A stretch of 64,000 nt of DNA from Kribbella kalugense (GTDB lineage: Bacteria; Actinomycetota; Actinomycetes; Propionibacteriales; Kribbellaceae), in assembly GCF_004365875.1 (NCBI RefSeq), contig NZ_SODF01000001.1:2046001-2110000 (forward strand), in the 5' to 3' direction. The notes below the pieces were generated by a model, which saw only the letters and a program-made list of their open reading frames with translations, was not told the DNA's origin and did no database searches. The position numbers and the translations under genes were made by a program. Of the stretch, positions 17,397-26,699 are shown one piece after another (position 1 is the stretch's first letter; every line of letters begins with the position of its first letter).

Positions 17397-19193
17397 TTAG
17401 AGCTCGCTTCGCTGAGCGATCCAGCTGTCGTGCAGCCGGCTGTAGACCCCGCCGGCACCGACCAGCTCGGCGTGCGGGCCGCGTTCGACGATCTCTCCGT
17501 CGTCGAACACCAGTACTTCGTCGGCAGCTTCGGCCGTCGACAGGCGGTGGGCGATCGTCACCGAAGTACGCCCCGCCATCAGCCGTTCGAGTGCCGCGTT
17601 GACCCGTACTTCGGTCCCCGGGTCCACAGCGGACGTGGCCTCGTCGAGGACGAGCAGGTCGGGGTCCGCGATGTTCGCGCGGACCAGCGCGACCAACTGC
17701 CGCTCCCCCGCTGACAGCGACTCGCCGCGTTGTCCGACCGGTGAATTGAGCCCGTCCGGCAACGACTCCAGCCAGTCCGTCAGCCCGAGCGACTCGAACG
17801 CCGTCACCAGCTCAGCGTCCGTCACCTCAGGGCGGCCGAAGCGCACGTTCTCGGCCAGTGACGCGTCAAACAGGTACCCGTCCTGCGGCACCATCACGAC
17901 CCGCTCCCGCAGCGACTCGAAGGAGATCTCGCGAGCGTCGACCCCGTCCAGCTTCACCGCCCCGGACGTCGGATCCATCAACCGGGTCAACAGCTTCGCG
18001 AACGTCGTCTTCCCGGATCCGGTCTCGCCGACGACCGCGACCCGCCGGTGCGGCGAGAGCTGTACGTCGACATCGCGCAGTACCAGATCGCCTTCCGGAT
18101 AAGCGAAATCGACGTCGTCGAACTCGACCGTGATCGGTCCACGCGCCTGCTTCACGCCGGCCTCACCCGGGTCGACCACATCCGCCGGCGTCGCGATCAC
18201 GCCGAGCACCCGCCGCCAGCCGGCGAAGGCGCTCTGCGCGTCGGTCAGCACCTGCGTGGCGATCTGCACCGGGTCCGAGAACAGCGAGACCAGGAACATG
18301 AACGCGAGCAGCTCCCCCAGCGTCGCGTGCCCGTCGACGCCCAGCAGCAGCCCGACCGTCAGCACGCCCGCGTTCGCGAGACCGGCGGCGAGACCACCGA
18401 TCGAGAACGTCAGCCCGGTGATCGCCTGCGCCTTCGTGGCGGTACGCCGGTAGTCCTCGATCGAAGCGTCGATCCGGTCCTGCGTGCGCTTCTCGATCGC
18501 GTACGAGCGGACCACCTGCGCGCCGACCACTGGCTCCGAGATCGCCGACAGCATCTCGCCGACCTTCGCCCGGACCGTGCCGTACGCCGCCGACATCGCG
18601 CGCTGCAGGTACTTCAGGCTGGCGAACAACGGGATGAAGCAGAGCAGCACGACCAGCGCGAGCTGCCACGAGTAGAAGAACATCACCACGGTCGCGAGCA
18701 CCATCTGCCCGATGCTGACCAGGAAGATGAACCCGCCGAACTGCAGGAACTGCGACACCGTGTCCACGTCCGACGTGACCCGGCTGACCAGCGCGCCGCG
18801 CCGCTCGGTGCTCTGCGTCAGCACCGGCAGGTCGTGCACGTGCCGGAACGCCTTGATCCGCATCGTCGCGAGACCCGACTCGGAGTTGACCGCCAGCCGC
18901 ACAGTCGTCAGGTACGACGCACCGGCGGTGAGGATCACGCCGATCGCGCAGATGAGACACATCCACGCGACGTACGACATGTCCGGACCGCCCGCCCCGG
19001 ACAGCCCCTTGTCGATCGTCTGCTGGACGGCGATCGGTACGACGATCCGCCCGCCCGTCATCGTCAACGCCAGGATCCCGGTCAGCCACCACCCACGGGC
19101 CAACTCCGGCGAGACCTTCAGACCTTCCTTGAGGGTCTGCAGTCCGCCCGCATTGTCGCCATGGTCCAACCGGCTCGCTTCAGCCGCGCTCAT
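17397..19193 (-). CDS. ABC exporter half-transporter (fused permease and ATPase)
   Basis: A protein of 598 residues: a six-helix exporter domain (about 35-330), then a nucleotide-binding domain with Walker A GETGSGKTT, signature LSAGERQ (a variant of LSGGQ), Walker B DLLVLDEATSAVD and H-loop AHRLST. It starts by ATG overlapping the stop of the preceding half-transporter gene by 4 bp, so the two very likely form a heterodimer. The family exports drugs, lipids or peptides; the substrate is unknown. Confidence 0.93.
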   Translation of the reverse strand: MSAAEASRLDHGDNAGGLQTLKEGLKVSPELARGWWLTGILALTMTGGRIVVPIAVQQTIDKGLSGAGGPDMSYVAWMCLICAIGVILTAGASYLTTVRLAVNSESGLATMRIKAFRHVHDLPVLTQSTERRGALVSRVTSDVDTVSQFLQFGGFIFLVSIGQMVLATVVMFFYSWQLALVVLLCFIPLFASLKYLQRAMSAAYGTVRAKVGEMLSAISEPVVGAQVVRSYAIEKRTQDRIDASIEDYRRTATKAQAITGLTFSIGGLAAGLANAGVLTVGLLLGVDGHATLGELLAFMFLVSLFSDPVQIATQVLTDAQSAFAGWRRVLGVIATPADVVDPGEAGVKQARGPITVEFDDVDFAYPEGDLVLRDVDVQLSPHRRVAVVGETGSGKTTFAKLLTRLMDPTSGAVKLDGVDAREISFESLRERVVMVPQDGYLFDASLAENVRFGRPEVTDAELVTAFESLGLTDWLESLPDGLNSPVGQRGESLSAGERQLVALVRANIADPDLLVLDEATSAVDPGTEVRVNAALERLMAGRTSVTIAHRLSTAEAADEVLVFDDGEIVERGPHAELVGAGGVYSRLHDSWIAQRSEL

Positions 19194-21010
19194 GCGGACG
19201 CCTCCAGTTCTTCCTCACGGCGCTCGGCATCCTTCTCGTAGGCGTCGACCAGATCCCGGTAGGCGGCCGTCGAAGCCTGCAACTCGGTATGGGTGCCGTG
19301 GGCAAGGATCCGGCCGTCGTCCAGGAACAGCACCTCGTCGGCCAGCGAGATCGTCGCCTTCCGATACGCGATCACCAGCACAGTCGTCGCCGCCCCCGCA
19401 TCGTCCTGAACCGCGGACCGCAGTCCGGCCAGGATGCGCGCCTCGACCTGCGGGTCGACCGCGCTGGTCGCGTCGTCCAGGATCAGCAGCCGCGGCCGTC
19501 GTACCAAGGCCCGCGCCAGCGCGATCCGCTGCCGCTGCCCGCCGGATAGCGTCGTACCGCGCTCGCCGACCTTCGTGTCGAGCCCGTCCGGCATCGCCTT
19601 CACGAACCCATCGCCCTGCGCGATCCGCAACGCGTCCCACACGTCGTCGTCGCTGTAGTCCCCGCCGAGCGTGATGTTGCCGCGGATCGTGTCGTCGAAC
19701 AGGAACGCGGTCTGCGCCACCAGCGCGACCGAGCCGGCCAGCTCGTCCCGCGCCAGGTCCCGCAGGTCGATCCCGTCGATCTTGACCGCGCCCTGCTCCG
19801 GGTCGACCAGCCGAGTGAGCAGCGTGGTCATTGTGGACTTGCCGGCGCCGGTCGGCCCGACGACCGCGACCGTCCGGCCGGGCTCGACGGTGAAGTCCAT
19901 TCCGGCGAGTACGTCGCGCTCCGGCAGGTACCCGAATCGCACACCGGCCACCTGCAGCCGGGCCGCCTTCGTCGAGGTCAGCCGCGCCTCGCCGTACTCG
20001 ATCCCGCCCTCGGCCGTCAGCACCCGCTGCACCCGGTCCCAGCCGACGATCGACCGCGGCAGCTCACCGAGCACCCACCCGAGCGCCCGGATCGGGAACC
20101 CGATCAGCGTGAACAGGAACGCCACCTGGATCACGTCACCCGCATCCGCACCGCCGGACCGCACCCGCCCAACGCCGACCAGCAGTACGGCGAGCACCCC
20201 GAGCCGCGGCAGTCCGTCGATGACCGGGTCGAACATGCCGCGGGCCTTGTTCACCGCGATGTTCGCGTCCCGGAGCGCGTACGTCGGGGTGCGGAACCGC
20301 TCGGTCTCGGCCGCCTCTCGACCCAGCGTCTTCACCACGAGCGCGCCGTCGAACGACTCGTGCGCGACCTCGGAGACGTCGGCCCGGAGCTGCTGCGCCC
20401 GGGTCGCGAGCGGCTGCAGGTAGCGCTGGAAGATCACGTTCGCGACGAAGACCAGCGGGAACACCAGGCAGCCTACGAGGGCAAGCCAGACGTCGGCCGC
20501 GAACATCGCGATGGTCGCGAACACCAGCATCGCGATGACGCCGATCGCCATCGGCAGCGGCGCGATCACGAACCAGGTCGACTCCACGTCGGCGTTGGCG
20601 TTCGACAGCAACATGCCGGTCGAGTGCTGGTGGTGCCACTCGAGCGGAAGCTTCAGATACTGCCGGGTCACCCGCCGCCGGTAGGTCGCCTGCAGCCGGA
20701 ACTGCATCACGCCGGCCCCGAGCCGTCGCCCGACCACGCCGATCGCGTTCAGGATCGCGATCCCCATGAACAGCGAGATCAGCGTGACGATCGCGCCGGT
20801 CGTCGTCGCACCGCGCTCGAACGCGGGCCGGATCAGGTGATCCGTCGACCAGCCGAGCGCCCAGCCACCGGCCACCGTCATCGCGCCGTACAGCATGCTG
20901 GCGAGCACGGAGAACGCGAAGATGCCCGGCTCCTCCCAGATCGCGACCCGCAGCACCCCGAGCCCCCTCCGGGTGACGCTGCCCTTGTCGGGGACTTTCG
21001 GGACAGGCAA
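19190..21010 (-). CDS. ABC exporter half-transporter (fused permease and ATPase)
   Basis: Partner of the downstream half-transporter, 606 residues. Exporter domain about 25-320; Walker A GPTGAGKST, canonical signature LSGGQRQ, Walker B RLLILDDATSAVD. In place of the usual H-loop AHR it has AYRKATIS, so the switch histidine is replaced by tyrosine. Its Walker B segment ends DD rather than DE. One degenerate catalytic site is typical of heterodimeric exporters. Start: TTG at 21010 with GGAG 6 nt upstream; a TTG at 21037 is possible. Confidence 0.92.
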   Translation of the reverse strand: MPVPKVPDKGSVTRRGLGVLRVAIWEEPGIFAFSVLASMLYGAMTVAGGWALGWSTDHLIRPAFERGATTTGAIVTLISLFMGIAILNAIGVVGRRLGAGVMQFRLQATYRRRVTRQYLKLPLEWHHQHSTGMLLSNANADVESTWFVIAPLPMAIGVIAMLVFATIAMFAADVWLALVGCLVFPLVFVANVIFQRYLQPLATRAQQLRADVSEVAHESFDGALVVKTLGREAAETERFRTPTYALRDANIAVNKARGMFDPVIDGLPRLGVLAVLLVGVGRVRSGGADAGDVIQVAFLFTLIGFPIRALGWVLGELPRSIVGWDRVQRVLTAEGGIEYGEARLTSTKAARLQVAGVRFGYLPERDVLAGMDFTVEPGRTVAVVGPTGAGKSTMTTLLTRLVDPEQGAVKIDGIDLRDLARDELAGSVALVAQTAFLFDDTIRGNITLGGDYSDDDVWDALRIAQGDGFVKAMPDGLDTKVGERGTTLSGGQRQRIALARALVRRPRLLILDDATSAVDPQVEARILAGLRSAVQDDAGAATTVLVIAYRKATISLADEVLFLDDGRILAHGTHTELQASTAAYRDLVDAYEKDAERREEELEASA

Positions 21011-21104
21011 GACACACTCCAGGGCAATCAGGTGCAAACGTGGGACACAGGCATGACAACGATTGACATTCTGCCATTCACACCCGACAACTACGATCGA
21101 GTAT

Positions 21105-21746
21105 GTGACCGACTACAGCCGGGTAGAACGACTTGCGCTCAGTGACCTGCTCGACCAGTTGGGGCCTGATCAGCCCACGCTGTGTGAGGGCTGGGACACC
21201 TACGACCTCGCGGTCCATCTGTACATCCGGGAAGCCGATCCGATGGTCGGCCCGGGGCTCGTGATCCCGGCGCTGGCCGAGACCACCGCGCGCCGGATGA
21301 GGCGGGCCAAGGAGCGGTACAGCTTCACCGAGGTGGTCGACAAGTTCCGGCACGGGCCGCCGCCGATCTCGATCTTCGCGCTGCCGAAGCTCGGTCACCA
21401 GCTGAACACGAGCGAGTACTTCATCCACCACGAGGACGTCCGCCGGGCGCAGCCGACGTACGAGATCCGCACCCTGCCGGCCGACCAGCAGGAGGGCCTG
21501 TGGAAGGGGCTCCGGCTCGGCGCGCGGTCGATGCTGCGGAAGGCCGCGAGTGGTGTGGTGCTCGCACAGCCGGACGGTACGTCGGTTGTCGCGAAGCGTC
21601 CCACCGAGCTGGGGTCGGTCACGGTGACCGGTGCGCCGGGTGAGGTGGTGCTGTTCTGTTCCGGGCGCCAGCAGGTGGCCGACGTCAAGCTGGACGGCGA
21701 CGCGGAGCCGATCGAGCGACTCCGCAACGCCTCATTTGGGGTGTGA
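21105..21746 (+). CDS. TIGR03085-family DinB-like metal-binding protein
   Basis: A 213-residue protein of the maleylpyruvate-isomerase/DinB-like helical-bundle group. LCEGWDTYDLAVHLYIREADP matches the family opening with its metal-ligand histidine. A second histidine-rich segment is NTSEYFIHHEDVRRAQP, and a C-terminal SCP-like part is ERLRNASFGV. GTG at 21105 is the start. Members may use mycothiol-type cofactors, but no reaction is assigned. It overlaps the convergent DedA gene by 15 bp. Confidence 0.85.
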   Translation: MTDYSRVERLALSDLLDQLGPDQPTLCEGWDTYDLAVHLYIREADPMVGPGLVIPALAETTARRMRRAKERYSFTEVVDKFRHGPPPISIFALPKLGHQLNTSEYFIHHEDVRRAQPTYEIRTLPADQQEGLWKGLRLGARSMLRKAASGVVLAQPDGTSVVAKRPTELGSVTVTGAPGEVVLFCSGRQQVADVKLDGDAEPIERLRNASFGV

Positions 21747-22313
21747 TTTACGCCGGGCGCGCTGGATCAGGGTGCTGACCAGCGTGGTGAGGATGACCAG
21801 CACGATCGCTGCCAGCACGCCCTGCCACGGCTCGTCGAAGAGCGCGTAGCCGAGCAGTCCGATCGCCATGTAGACCGCGGCCCACAGCGACGAAGCGATC
21901 AGGTCGACCAGCGCGAACCGCCGCCACGGATAGCCGGCCAGCCCGGCCGCGAGCAGCACCGGCACGCGACCACCCGGGATGAGTCGTGAGGTCAGCAGCA
22001 CGCTGATCTCGTGCTCGGCCAATCGGATCCGGAGTGCGTCCAGCGACGCGTTGTCCCGCAGCCACCCGATCCGTTTCGCCAACCGCTCGCCGCCGAACCG
22101 GCAGCCGGCGTACACGATCAGGTCGCCGACGTACGCTCCGGCCGCGCCCGCGATCAGCACTCCGATCAGCCCGATCGGATTGCTGTGCGACGCCAGTACG
22201 GCGCCTGCCGACACCGCAGCGCCCGTCGGCAGCACCGGAAGCACGGCCCCGATCAAGACGGCACCGGCCAGCGCGAACAGATACCAAAGGTCGAACTTGG
22301 CGTCACCGCTCAT
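21732..22313 (-). CDS. DedA-family membrane protein
   Basis: A 193-residue member of the DedA/VTT superfamily, proposed lipid flippases or proton-coupled transporters. The signature LTSRLIPGGRVPVLLAAGL matches the family's arginine- and proline-bearing re-entrant region. Four to five hydrophobic segments are visible. The start overlaps the stop of the metallo-hydrolase gene by 4 bp, so the two are co-translated. Confidence 0.86.
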   Translation of the reverse strand: MSGDAKFDLWYLFALAGAVLIGAVLPVLPTGAAVSAGAVLASHSNPIGLIGVLIAGAAGAYVGDLIVYAGCRFGGERLAKRIGWLRDNASLDALRIRLAEHEISVLLTSRLIPGGRVPVLLAAGLAGYPWRRFALVDLIASSLWAAVYMAIGLLGYALFDEPWQGVLAAIVLVILTTLVSTLIQRARRKSHPK

Positions 22314-23074
22314 GCCGACACCTCAACCGATTCGCCCGGCACCAAGAGCTCCACCTTTACCGCAGGGTCCACCTCGGCCATCGCGGCTCGGAACCTCTCC
22401 CCCGGCGGCAGGAACAGCTCCGGTTTGACCCAGTCGAGGCCGATCGGCCAGAACGTCCCGAAATGTACCGGCACCGCCGTCGCCGCGCCGACTCGCCGAA
22501 CCGCCTCGGCCGCCCGGATCGGATCCAGATGCCCCGGCCCGAGCGACGGCCCCCATCCGCCAACAGGCACCAGCGCCAGATCGACCTGACCGGCCTCCGC
22601 GGCCATCCCGTCGTACAAATCGGTGTCGCCCGCGAACCAGACACTCGGCGAGCTGTCGATCCGGTACCCCAGCGCCTGCGCGGAGTACGACGACCAGGGC
22701 AGCCGCCGCCCGTCGTGATGGGCCGTGACGGCGGTGATCTCGACCGAGCCGATCTGGATTTGATTGCCCGGAGCAACCTCGATGCAACGGTCCGAGTACG
22801 CCGGCCCGCTGTCGGCGTGGATCAGCTTCGCGGCGCCACGCGGGACCACCAGCGCGGCGTCCGGCGAGACCAGCGCCAGCGAGGTGAGATGCAGGTGGTC
22901 GGCATGCAGATGCGACACCAGGACCGCGTCGCAGTCGCCCGCCTCGGGCAGCGGGGCCGGACCACGCCGCCGGCGCAGGTGCGCGATCCGCGACGTCAGC
23001 ACCGGGTCGGTCAGGAGCCGCGTGCCGTTCGCCTCGATGGTGGTGGTGGCGTGCCCCCACCACGTCAGTTGCAT
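22310..23074 (-). CDS. MBL-fold metallo-hydrolase (UlaG-like)
   Basis: A 254-residue beta-lactamase-fold hydrolase. It opens MQLTWWGHATTTIE, the UlaG/YtnP style N-terminus. The metal motif is VSHLHADHLH, later ligands are in TAHHDGR and FAGDTDLYDG, and PVHFGTFWPI carries the last histidine. NAPE-PLD-like lactonase or phosphodiesterase activity is possible. Fourteen bp separate it from the phosphodiesterase gene upstream, so they probably share a transcript. Confidence 0.87.
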   Translation of the reverse strand: MQLTWWGHATTTIEANGTRLLTDPVLTSRIAHLRRRRGPAPLPEAGDCDAVLVSHLHADHLHLTSLALVSPDAALVVPRGAAKLIHADSGPAYSDRCIEVAPGNQIQIGSVEITAVTAHHDGRRLPWSSYSAQALGYRIDSSPSVWFAGDTDLYDGMAAEAGQVDLALVPVGGWGPSLGPGHLDPIRAAEAVRRVGAATAVPVHFGTFWPIGLDWVKPELFLPPGERFRAAMAEVDPAVKVELLVPGESVEVSA

Positions 23075-23088
23075 GTGATTCGCACGCT

Positions 23089-25194
23089 TCAGGCCTCAAC
23101 CTTCGACTCGACCGGTTCGTTCAGGTCCTTGCGATGCCCCAGCTTCTCCAGCCAGTCGATCAGCACCTCGTGGACCGCGTCGGAGCCTACGGGAGGCTCG
23201 TCCAGCACCCAGCGGCTCGGGTGTACCAGGACCGCGTCGGTCTGCCAGCCGCCGATGCCACCGTGACAGCCGACCAGTTCCTCGAACGCCGCCACCTCGT
23301 GGGTGTAGTCGTCCAGCCGGCTGACCACGACCAGGTCCCCGTTGTGCGGCATCTCGGCCTGCCGAAGCAGCGCTGCCGCCGCCAGCTCGCCGTACGCCGC
23401 CAGCGGGTCCTCCCCCTCGACCCGGCCGGACCGCAGGACGTGGACTCCGGCCCGCCCGATCGCGACCGGGCCTTCGGCGAGTGAGTCGACCACCACGAAC
23501 CCGATCCCGGGGTGCGTCGCGAGTCCGGGGATGAGCTTGGGGTGCAGCAGTTCGATCTCCTCCAGCGGCACCCGGCCGGGGGTGGTGGCGAGGTAGATCA
23601 GCGCGAGGTTGCCGGACGCGGTGACGATCATCTGCTCGTCGGCGGCGATCGGCGGCTCGCAGTCCTTCGGGCCGAGCTCGACCTCGCCGGCCTTCACGTG
23701 CAGCGCCTTCCGGGTGACCGATCCGGCCACGCTGCGGCGCATCGACAGCTCGGTCAGGAACGCGTTCACCGGACCCCAGCCCTCGGACTTACCGACCGCC
23801 GTGACCGGCTCCTTGGTGGTGTCGACCAGGTCGTCGACCACCTCGGCGAGGGTCCGGCCGTACCGCTGCTCGAAGGTCGAACCCTGGCTCTGACCGTGGT
23901 CGGACAGGACGACGATCTCGTACGAGTGCGGGAGGATGTCGATGATCCGCTGCAGCGCACCGAGCACACGGTCCAGGCCCTCCAGGGTCTGCAGCGACTC
24001 GGGCCGGGTCGGGCCGGCGTGGTGCGCGACCTCGTCGTAGTCGACGAAGTCGCAGTAGATCACCGGAGTGCCCTTGACCAGCTCGTCGGTGATCAGCGAG
24101 ACGTTCAGGTCGCGGAGCAGGACGTTGGTGATCGCGCGCAGGAAGATGTAGCCGCCGCCCCGCTTCACCCGCGGGACCAGGTGCCGGACGCGCTGACGAC
24201 GGGCCTGGTGCAGCTCCTTGATCATCTCCGCGACGCACAGGATCAGGCCGCGCGCGGCCCCCTGCGGACTGGAGAAGAACCGGACGTAGCCCCGGCTGCG
24301 ACTGTTCGGCAGGGCCGCCCGGCTGAAGACCAGCTCGCACCTGTCCGCGTCGCCGGACCAGTTGTTGCTGATGCTGACGCCGCCGTCCGCGAGCAGACCC
24401 CGCCCGGTGGACATCCGGGCCTCGATCTCCGCCGCGTCCCGGGCCCGGTTGGTGACCATCACCCGGCCGGTCTCCTTCTCGTACCACCGGAACGCCGGGA
24501 TGTGCTTCGAGCCGCCGTGCAGGATCCCGGCCTGGCTCGCGGGCGTGGTCGCCGGTACGCCGGTGTGCCAGGCCAGCATCGAGTGGCTGCCGTCCCGGAT
24601 CCAGCCGCCGAGGTTCGGCAGGTTGCCGGCCAGGACCATCCAGTTCAGCAACGGCGCGGACAGGCCGTCGATCTGGATGATCAGCAGTCCGGTCTTCGGC
24701 GCGGGCTGGATCCGCCGGGCCCGCCGGTGCACGACCCGCATCACCTCGGCGACGTACGCGTCGTCACTGCCGGCGTACGCGACCCAGCCGACGAAGGCGC
24801 TCACCGACGCCATCACGATCGAGACCAGCAGCGGCGCCTCGACGCCGCCGTGCAGGTCCACACCGGGGTCGACGGTGATGGCCAGGTAGACGACTCCGAA
24901 CTGTGACAGCAGCCCGCCGATCAGGACGCCGAGCGAGCCGATCAGGATCGCGACCCCGGCCAGCACCCAGCGCATCAGCACCGAGAACACCGCCAGCAGG
25001 ACGACCAGCCGGAAGATCGGCAGCCGGCCGTCACTGCTGATCTGCGGCAGCGTCCAGAACGTGATCACCAGCGAGATCAGTGAGGCGAGACCGCCGTACA
25101 GCATCGCCTGCAGGCCGCGGCCGGTACGGCGGAGATCCAGCCACACCGGCCGCCGCCGTCGATCGTCGTACACCTGCTCTGGTGGTTTCGCCAT
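23089..25194 (-). CDS. Membrane-anchored alkaline phosphatase-superfamily phosphodiesterase
   Basis: A 701-residue protein. Residues about 25-155 hold four hydrophobic helices resembling the so-called phage-holin membrane domain. The rest is an alkaline-phosphatase-fold domain: LLIIQIDGLSAPLLN gives the first metal Asp, GVPATTPASQAGILHG the nucleophile Thr region, CDFVDYDEVAHHAGP and VLSDHGQSQGSTF the other metal ligands. This layout suggests a type I phosphodiesterase or phosphatidate/teichoic-type hydrolase tethered to the membrane. The orientation of the catalytic domain is not certain. No phage genes are nearby. Confidence 0.85.
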   Translation of the reverse strand: MAKPPEQVYDDRRRRPVWLDLRRTGRGLQAMLYGGLASLISLVITFWTLPQISSDGRLPIFRLVVLLAVFSVLMRWVLAGVAILIGSLGVLIGGLLSQFGVVYLAITVDPGVDLHGGVEAPLLVSIVMASVSAFVGWVAYAGSDDAYVAEVMRVVHRRARRIQPAPKTGLLIIQIDGLSAPLLNWMVLAGNLPNLGGWIRDGSHSMLAWHTGVPATTPASQAGILHGGSKHIPAFRWYEKETGRVMVTNRARDAAEIEARMSTGRGLLADGGVSISNNWSGDADRCELVFSRAALPNSRSRGYVRFFSSPQGAARGLILCVAEMIKELHQARRQRVRHLVPRVKRGGGYIFLRAITNVLLRDLNVSLITDELVKGTPVIYCDFVDYDEVAHHAGPTRPESLQTLEGLDRVLGALQRIIDILPHSYEIVVLSDHGQSQGSTFEQRYGRTLAEVVDDLVDTTKEPVTAVGKSEGWGPVNAFLTELSMRRSVAGSVTRKALHVKAGEVELGPKDCEPPIAADEQMIVTASGNLALIYLATTPGRVPLEEIELLHPKLIPGLATHPGIGFVVVDSLAEGPVAIGRAGVHVLRSGRVEGEDPLAAYGELAAAALLRQAEMPHNGDLVVVSRLDDYTHEVAAFEELVGCHGGIGGWQTDAVLVHPSRWVLDEPPVGSDAVHEVLIDWLEKLGHRKDLNEPVESKVEA

Positions 25195-25253
25195 TGCCTG
25201 CTTCCCCGTCGTGCTCTCTGCCAGTACGAGAGTACGGGGTCGGGCAGACGCTT

Positions 25254-26552
25254 TTACTGCACCTCGAGGTAGTCGACTTCCGTGTACTGGTCACCCTTCG
25301 TCAGCCGGATCGTGTTCCAGCCGGCGTTCAGCGTCACGGACACCGAGCTCTCGTGCCAGTTGTCCCAGCCGGTGACCGGGTAGCTCACCGAGCCCGCGTT
25401 GTTGCCGTTGACAACCAGACCGTGGCTGGCGGTGGAAGCCGATCCGTTGGCGTACCCGACGTGCAGGGTGTAGCTGCCGGAGACCGGCGCGAAGACGGTG
25501 TTCTCCACCCACGAGTCGGCGTAGTCGATGTACGCGACCACCTTGCCGTCCGACGCGCCGGCGGCGTTGGGCCGGACGCTGCAGTCGTTCAGCGTGCCAC
25601 GCTCCGCCTCGTACCGGACCCGGCTCCCGCGGACCACCGGATAGTCGTTGGCCCACCCGATGTCCGCGACGTACAGATGCCGCTGGCTGCCGACCCACCC
25701 GTGCAGGAAGATCTTGTCGCCGACGACGTCAGCACCACCCGGCCCACAGACCGCGTTGTCGAAGGTCGCCGTCGTCATCAACGGCCGGTATGCCGTTGTC
25801 CACGGGCCACTCAGACTGGTCGAGGTCGCGTACGACGTGAGGTAGTTGCAGTCGGTGTACCCGCCGCCGGAGAAGAACAGGACGTACTGACTCCCCCGCT
25901 GGACCAGGTCCGGCGCCTCGATAACGCCGCTCGAGGTGAGCATCGCGGTGTTGCCGCCGACCAGGGTCTGACCGTTGTTCGCCGTCCGGGTCAGCCAGAG
26001 CGTGGACGGCTGGCTGATCGCGTTGCCGTCGTTCTTCCAGACCAGGTAGCGGGTGCCGTCGTTCGCCACAAACGTGTTGGGGTCGATCGCGCCGCCGAGG
26101 TCGAGCGGGCAGATCAACGGCGCCGTACCAACCGGCTGGAACGGGCCGAGCGGCGAGGACGCGGTCGCGACGCCGATGCATTGGCGGCCGGAGGCCTTGT
26201 GCCAGGCGACGTACGTGAGCGTGTAGGTGCCGTCGGAGTTCGGGTAGACGTCCGGCGCCCAGGTGCGGCCAGGCTGAGCCCAGTCGGCGGAGGGGCCGCC
26301 GGGCATCGCGTCGCCGCGGATGGTCCACGGTCCGTTCGCGCTCGGTGCGGTCGCGACCGGGACGGTGCCGCGGCCGTTGTTGGTCGAGTAGGCGTACCAG
26401 GTGCCGTTCTGCTGGAAGACGTCCGGATCGGGGAAGTCCTCACCGATGATCTCGCTCGGGAAGACGGCCGATGTTGTCGCGGCATGCACCGGCGGGCACA
26501 GGAAGGCGGACAGGCTGAGCACTGCCAGGGCAGCAACTAGAAGTCGTCTCAT
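25254..26552 (-). CDS. Secreted GH43-like glycoside hydrolase with C-terminal CBM
   Basis: A protein of 432 residues with a signal peptide ending near HAATT. The five-bladed propeller opens with EDFPDPDVFQQNGTWYAYST, the GH43 catalytic Asp region. GRTWAPDVY and GAIDPNTFVANDG supply further family motifs. The C-terminal about 130 residues (VRYEAERGTLND to the end VDYLEVQ) look like a CBM6/CBM35 module, which binds hemicellulose. Likely activity is arabinofuranosidase or xylosidase on plant polymers. GGAG precedes the ATG. The upstream TGTAAAGGTTTG resembles a degenerate LacI-type site. Confidence 0.86.
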   Translation of the reverse strand: MRRLLVAALAVLSLSAFLCPPVHAATTSAVFPSEIIGEDFPDPDVFQQNGTWYAYSTNNGRGTVPVATAPSANGPWTIRGDAMPGGPSADWAQPGRTWAPDVYPNSDGTYTLTYVAWHKASGRQCIGVATASSPLGPFQPVGTAPLICPLDLGGAIDPNTFVANDGTRYLVWKNDGNAISQPSTLWLTRTANNGQTLVGGNTAMLTSSGVIEAPDLVQRGSQYVLFFSGGGYTDCNYLTSYATSTSLSGPWTTAYRPLMTTATFDNAVCGPGGADVVGDKIFLHGWVGSQRHLYVADIGWANDYPVVRGSRVRYEAERGTLNDCSVRPNAAGASDGKVVAYIDYADSWVENTVFAPVSGSYTLHVGYANGSASTASHGLVVNGNNAGSVSYPVTGWDNWHESSVSVTLNAGWNTIRLTKGDQYTEVDYLEVQ

Positions 26553-26699
26553 GGAGACTCCTCAGGTGGGGGCGGATACCTGTAGGACAAACCTTTACAT
26601 CGATTCACCTGGAAGGCGAGACCCCAATCCCTGGACCTTGGGCTTCCGGAGGTGGAGACTCCGGCTAGTTGTTTTCCGCCTGGTTTGAGGGAGTGTCTC

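Noticed and set aside
21063..21097. Promoter with TTGACA before the TIGR03085 gene
   Set aside because: The -35-like box is perfect, but no -10 sequence lies at 16-19 bp; the nearest candidate (TACGAT) is 23 bp away.
23089..25194. Prophage indication from the holin-like domain
   Set aside because: No other phage gene, integrase or attachment repeat is present, and the domain is fused to a phosphodiesterase.
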